Shown here: positions 22,010-24,593 of the stretch, one piece after another
Layout: every line of letters begins with the position of its first letter
How positions within the stretch are numbered: position 1 is the first letter of the stretch
Origin: an uncultured Collinsella sp.
Lineage (GTDB): Bacteria; Actinomycetota; Coriobacteriia; Coriobacteriales; Coriobacteriaceae
DNA length: 24,593 nucleotides
Assembly: GCA_900549745.1 (NCBI GenBank)
Contig: URPJ01000021.1
Span: forward strand, 1-24,593
Reading direction: 5' to 3'
The notes under the pieces: model-generated
The model's database searches: none
What the model was told of the DNA's origin: nothing
The model's input: the letters and a program-made list of their open reading frames with translations, nothing else
Made by a program: the position numbers and the translations under genes

Positions 22010-23071
22010 TTAGTAGTCGAACTGGTGATAGTAACGACGGTAGTTGAGGTTGTGCTTGGTGACCGTCTCGTAGTAAGCGGCAAGGCGATCGGTGATCAGC
22101 GAGGAGAGAATCCACGGAGACACGATGACGCGGAACTCGTCGTCAAGGCCGGGGATCGCGAACTCGGCGGTGTCGATGATGTTGACGTCGGTGTCGCCGG
22201 TCACGCCGCGGGTCAGGAACGCGCGGACGCGCTCGTCGAGCTTGCGGTTCTCGTCCTCGCCCATGAACAGGAACACGGGGACGCCGGGCTCCACGAGCTC
22301 GAGGGTGCCGTGGAAGAAGTCGGCCGAGGTGATGTAGCGGGTGCGCTTCCACTGCATCTCCTCCAGGATGCACATCGAGAACAGGATCGTCTCGCCCCAC
22401 AGGGCGCCCGAGCCGATGAACATGGTGTAGGGGGCCAGGGCGTACTTCTTGGCGAGCTCCTCGGCGCGCGGCTCGAAGCTCTTGCGGATGTCGACCAGGT
22501 GGGTCCAAACGTCCTTGGTCTGCTCGATGAACTTATCGAACTGCGGGAAGCAGCCACGGCGGTTGAGCAGGCGCAGGCCGAAGCAGTCGGCGAGGTAGTA
22601 GCCCATCTCGCAGCCGCCGTTACCATGATCGGAAGCCATCTTGACGCAATTCTCGGCGCCGACAGCCTGGCCGATGGGGCCCTCGGGCTTGGTCATGGCG
22701 TAGACGCGAATGCCCTTTTCCTTCATCTTCTTGACGGCCTCGAGGACCTCGGGGGTGGTGCCGGACTCGGAGGCGGTGAGCACGACGGACTTCTCGGTCA
22801 TGCGCTTGTGGCCCATGACGTTCCACTCGGCGGCGTGGATCAGGTAGACCTCGAGGTCGCGGTCGCCGAACTTGTTCATGAGGTACTCGAGCTGCATGAG
22901 CTCGTCCCAGGTGCCGCCGACGCCCATCAGGAACACGGCGTCGTAGCCCTCGTCGGCGACCTTGTCGGCGAGCGCGGTCATCTTCTTGCCGGTCTCATAG
23001 ACGTTCTTGCCGTCCTCGACGTAGCCCTCCTGGCTAAAGTGCATGATCTCGATCTTCTCGGTTTCCTTCAT
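22010..23071 (-). CDS. SIS-domain sugar-phosphate deglycase, FrlB/GfrF-like
   Basis: The 353-residue protein has two SIS domains. The first shows MGVGGTWDELM (49-59) and TASESGTTPEVLEA (99-112); the second starts at IGSGALWGE (219-227). DFFHGTLELVEPGVPVFLF (251-269) and the end RRYYHQFDY resemble E. coli FrlB, which cleaves fructoselysine 6-phosphate to glucose 6-phosphate and lysine. Related GfrE/GfrF act in Salmonella on Amadori products imported by a mannose-class PTS. Here it heads a unit with such a PTS and an FrlC-like epimerase. AAAGGA lies six bases before the ATG at 23071; the 31 codons further upstream run through the promoter. The exact amino-acid side of the substrate is unknown. 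Related glucosamine-6-phosphate isomerases are a less likely reading. Confidence 0.87.
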   Translation of the reverse strand: MKETEKIEIMHFSQEGYVEDGKNVYETGKKMTALADKVADEGYDAVFLMGVGGTWDELMQLEYLMNKFGDRDLEVYLIHAAEWNVMGHKRMTEKSVVLTASESGTTPEVLEAVKKMKEKGIRVYAMTKPEGPIGQAVGAENCVKMASDHGNGGCEMGYYLADCFGLRLLNRRGCFPQFDKFIEQTKDVWTHLVDIRKSFEPRAEELAKKYALAPYTMFIGSGALWGETILFSMCILEEMQWKRTRYITSADFFHGTLELVEPGVPVFLFMGEDENRKLDERVRAFLTRGVTGDTDVNIIDTAEFAIPGLDDEFRVIVSPWILSSLITDRLAAYYETVTKHNLNYRRYYHQFDY

Positions 23072-23117
23072 GGCTTTTCCTTTCTGTCCAGCACGCGAAT
23101 CTATACATCGCGTTTCT

Positions 23118-23164
23118 TTTCGATACCAATTATAGACATACACCCAACGTGTTTTTAATACCAC
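23118..23164 (-). promoter_or_regulatory. Promoter of the deglycase/PTS operon with two operator-like motifs
   Basis: A perfect TATAAT (23134-23129) and TTAAAA (23158-23153) are 18 bases apart on the minus strand. A 12-base motif overlaps or touches both: TTGGTATCGAAA (23129-23118) and GTGGTATTAAAA (23164-23153). A third copy, GTGGTATCAAAT, lies on the plus strand at 23213-23224. A sugar-responsive regulator binding these is likely, but none is encoded in the window. Confidence 0.55.
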
Positions 23165-23211
23165 TTTTCAATCTGTTCCAATCCTCGGTGAACGGTCGAA
23201 ATTCTCTGGTG

Positions 23212-23235
23212 AGTGGTATCAAATTATAATTTGAT
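23212..23235. promoter_or_regulatory. 18-bp perfect palindrome joined to a motif copy
   Basis: ATCAAATTATAATTTGAT (23218-23235) is a perfect palindrome. It overlaps the third GTGGTATCAAA motif and lies six bases after the MFS stop, about 85 bases upstream of the operon -10. AGTGGTAT (23212-23219) is also the exact inverse of ATACCACT at 23158-23165. No T-tract or GC stem suggests a terminator. Confidence 0.5.
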
Positions 23236-23241
23236 GTATAG

Positions 23242-24456
23242 CTAACGCCCCCGGCGTCTCCCTTGTGTGACAAAGAACAGCGTTCCTACCAGCGCAATAA
23301 TGGTCGATGCTCCAAACAGTACCGTCTGGACGCCCAAAGCCTCCGCCAAAAACGGAGCCGCCAGCAGCGGCACCACGCCGGCGCTCATCAGGCCAAAACG
23401 CACAAAGCCGGTAATGCGCCCCAGGTATTTGATGTCGGCACGCTCCTGAATCAAGATCATCTGCAGCGGCTCCAGGAACCCCCAGGCCAGACCGTTAATC
23501 GCCTGACCGACAATCGCGACCCCCAGCATATCTGTGCCCACGTACACCATGGACCCAATGCCCACGGCCATGAGCGCGCCGAGCAGCAATCGTAGGTTGA
23601 CATGGCGAGCAGAAAGCTTGGTCAGGATGAACGCGCCCACCGAGGAAGTGAGGCCCACGACAGAGGACAGCCAGCCCAGCCAGACGATATCCACGTTGAG
23701 CACATCACGGTAGAACAACGACTCAAGCGAATCAAACGCGCCAAACGCAAAGAATCCCAAAAAGCCCGAGATAAAGATGAGGCGCAGGTCGTGGTCGCGA
23801 AACGTAAGTCGCGCACCCTCGGCCATGCCGCCCAGAATACCGCCCTTCGGCTTTTCCCCTTTTGCGGGAACAACGCACTCGCGACAGCCCAAGGAGAGCA
23901 CGGCCGCCACACCCATCATGCCCGCCATGAGCAGGTAGACCGATTGCGTGGCAAAACAGCTCACGATGGCACCGCCGAGCAGCGGGCCAGCGGTATAGGC
24001 GATATTGCTGTAGAACACCATGAGACCGTTCACGCGGGTACGGCCCTCGGTGGTCGACTCCAGGTATCCCGGAAACGCATGCGTGCAGGTGTTGATAAAG
24101 CCGCCCGCAAGCCCCAAGACGCACGCGGCAAACACAAGCCCGGGGACAGACAGCGGCGCCAACCCCACGCCAAGCGATAGCACAGCCGTAATCACGCACG
24201 TCACAAATGACGTCCGGCGCGGTCCAAAGCGATCGATGACCGAACCCGACACCATATTGCCCGCCGACGTCATAAGATTGCGCACGAGCGTAATGGCGGC
24301 AACCAAAAAGGCCGTGCCGGCCAGATCATACGTGGCCGCACCGATAAGCCCCAAAAAGTAGACCGCGTTGTTGGCGCACCACTGCAGGGACTCAATAAGA
24401 ATCAGCCTGACCTCTGCCGGCGTCAGGCGCATTGCTTCGCGATCCTTCGCGAACAT
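23242..24456 (-). CDS. MFS transporter
   Basis: The 404-residue protein has about 12 hydrophobic segments and the MFS signature after the second helix, VIDRFGPRRTS (loop 2-3). The central cytoplasmic loop holds VPAKGEKPKGG. The tail ends TQGRRRGR. It is of a sugar or drug efflux type, and no substrate residues can be identified. AGAAGGAG lies five bases before the ATG. It is flanked by a terminator on its upstream side and by the deglycase promoter on its downstream side, so it is a single-gene unit between two PTS loci. Its position suggests, but does not prove, a link to sugar or sugar-amine metabolism, for example export of a breakdown product. Confidence 0.85.
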   Translation of the reverse strand: MFAKDREAMRLTPAEVRLILIESLQWCANNAVYFLGLIGAATYDLAGTAFLVAAITLVRNLMTSAGNMVSGSVIDRFGPRRTSFVTCVITAVLSLGVGLAPLSVPGLVFAACVLGLAGGFINTCTHAFPGYLESTTEGRTRVNGLMVFYSNIAYTAGPLLGGAIVSCFATQSVYLLMAGMMGVAAVLSLGCRECVVPAKGEKPKGGILGGMAEGARLTFRDHDLRLIFISGFLGFFAFGAFDSLESLFYRDVLNVDIVWLGWLSSVVGLTSSVGAFILTKLSARHVNLRLLLGALMAVGIGSMVYVGTDMLGVAIVGQAINGLAWGFLEPLQMILIQERADIKYLGRITGFVRFGLMSAGVVPLLAAPFLAEALGVQTVLFGASTIIALVGTLFFVTQGRRRGR

Positions 24457-24473
24457 ACGAACTCCTTCTATAC

Positions 24474-24513
24474 AAAAAGGGGATGGAGGGCATAGGCCTG
24501 CTCCATCCCCTTT
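24474..24513 (-). terminator. Terminator of the PTS IID gene at the right edge
   Basis: A perfect 13-bp stem, AAAGGGGATGGAG (24476-24488) with CTCCATCCCCTTT (24501-24513), is followed on the minus strand by TTTTTGTATAG. It separates the partial IID gene from the MFS gene. Confidence 0.85.
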
Positions 24514-24547
24514 CCAGGTTGCAACGAAAATCTATGCAGCCGGGCCC

Positions 24548-24593
24548 TTACGCCAGCACGCCGAAGAACGCGCCGATGATGCCCACGACCATG
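24548..24593 (-). CDS. PTS IID component, mannose class, 3' end only
   Basis: The last 14 codons before a TAA at 24548-24550 read MVVGIIGAFFGVLA. This matches the end of the complete IID in this window, which finishes IAGAFFGVLGVQ. The gene is cut by the window edge. It indicates a second mannose-class PTS operon directly upstream, closed by the terminator at 24474-24513. Confidence 0.65.
   Translation of the reverse strand, partial: MVVGIIGAFFGVLA

Noticed and set aside
23072..23241. Sigma-54 promoter of the LevR-controlled type for the mannose-class PTS
   Set aside because: No TGGC-N8-TTGC pattern was seen; a sigma-70-like TATAAT with TTAAAA is present instead.

Overview
The window looks like a chromosomal piece of a high-GC gut actinobacterium of the class Coriobacteriia, most likely a Collinsella. 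The grounds are: the neighbourhood mazG, eno, an FtsB/DivIC-type septum protein and ppx, whose order recalls mycobacterial genomes; strong GC bias at third codon positions; and many mannose-class PTS genes. The genus is an inference from gene content and style, not a computed placement.

Layout. 1-790: a two-gene minus-strand unit, an orphan galactitol-type PTS IIB followed by a VOC (glyoxalase-fold) protein, ending at a bidirectional terminator. 950-1690: a membrane-anchored helical-repeat protein of unknown function, then tRNA-Leu(UAA). 1692-2165: a repeat-rich gap with a second copy of the tRNA 3' end and its terminator, a very structured GC-rich insert, a long inverted repeat and a 33-bp tandem repeat. 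2166-3467: an AAA ATPase/DUF4143 protein between two copies of the same inverted-repeat family. 3586-9001 (minus strand): ppx, septum protein, eno, mazG, yfcE-like phosphodiesterase, and a short LarC-like protein. 9341-18301: histidine biosynthesis. A PHP-family histidinol-phosphatase (plus strand) converges on a nine-gene minus-strand operon, hisZG-hisD-hisC-hisB-hisH-hisA-hisF-hisI-hisE. Together they encode every step from PRPP and ATP to histidine. 18472-23071 (minus strand): a sugar-amine type locus with a SIS-domain deglycase, mannose-class PTS IIA, IIB, IIC and IID, and a TIM-barrel epimerase. 23242-24456: an MFS exporter-like protein. 24548-24593: the last 14 codons of a second PTS IID gene.

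The two most notable points are these. First, the PTS locus pairs a protein resembling E. coli FrlB (fructoselysine-6-phosphate deglycase) with one resembling FrlC (fructoselysine 3-epimerase), but replaces the frl permease and kinase with a phosphorylating mannose-class PTS. I read it as a pathway for importing and breaking down Amadori products (fructosyl-amines from heated food). Its promoter is flanked by three copies of a 12-bp motif and one 18-bp perfect palindrome. Second, the first histidine enzyme is a single 571-residue chain in which the HisZ regulatory subunit is fused to the short-form HisG catalytic subunit; these are normally separate proteins.

All calls rest on reading the translated sequence against remembered family motifs. 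No database search was run.
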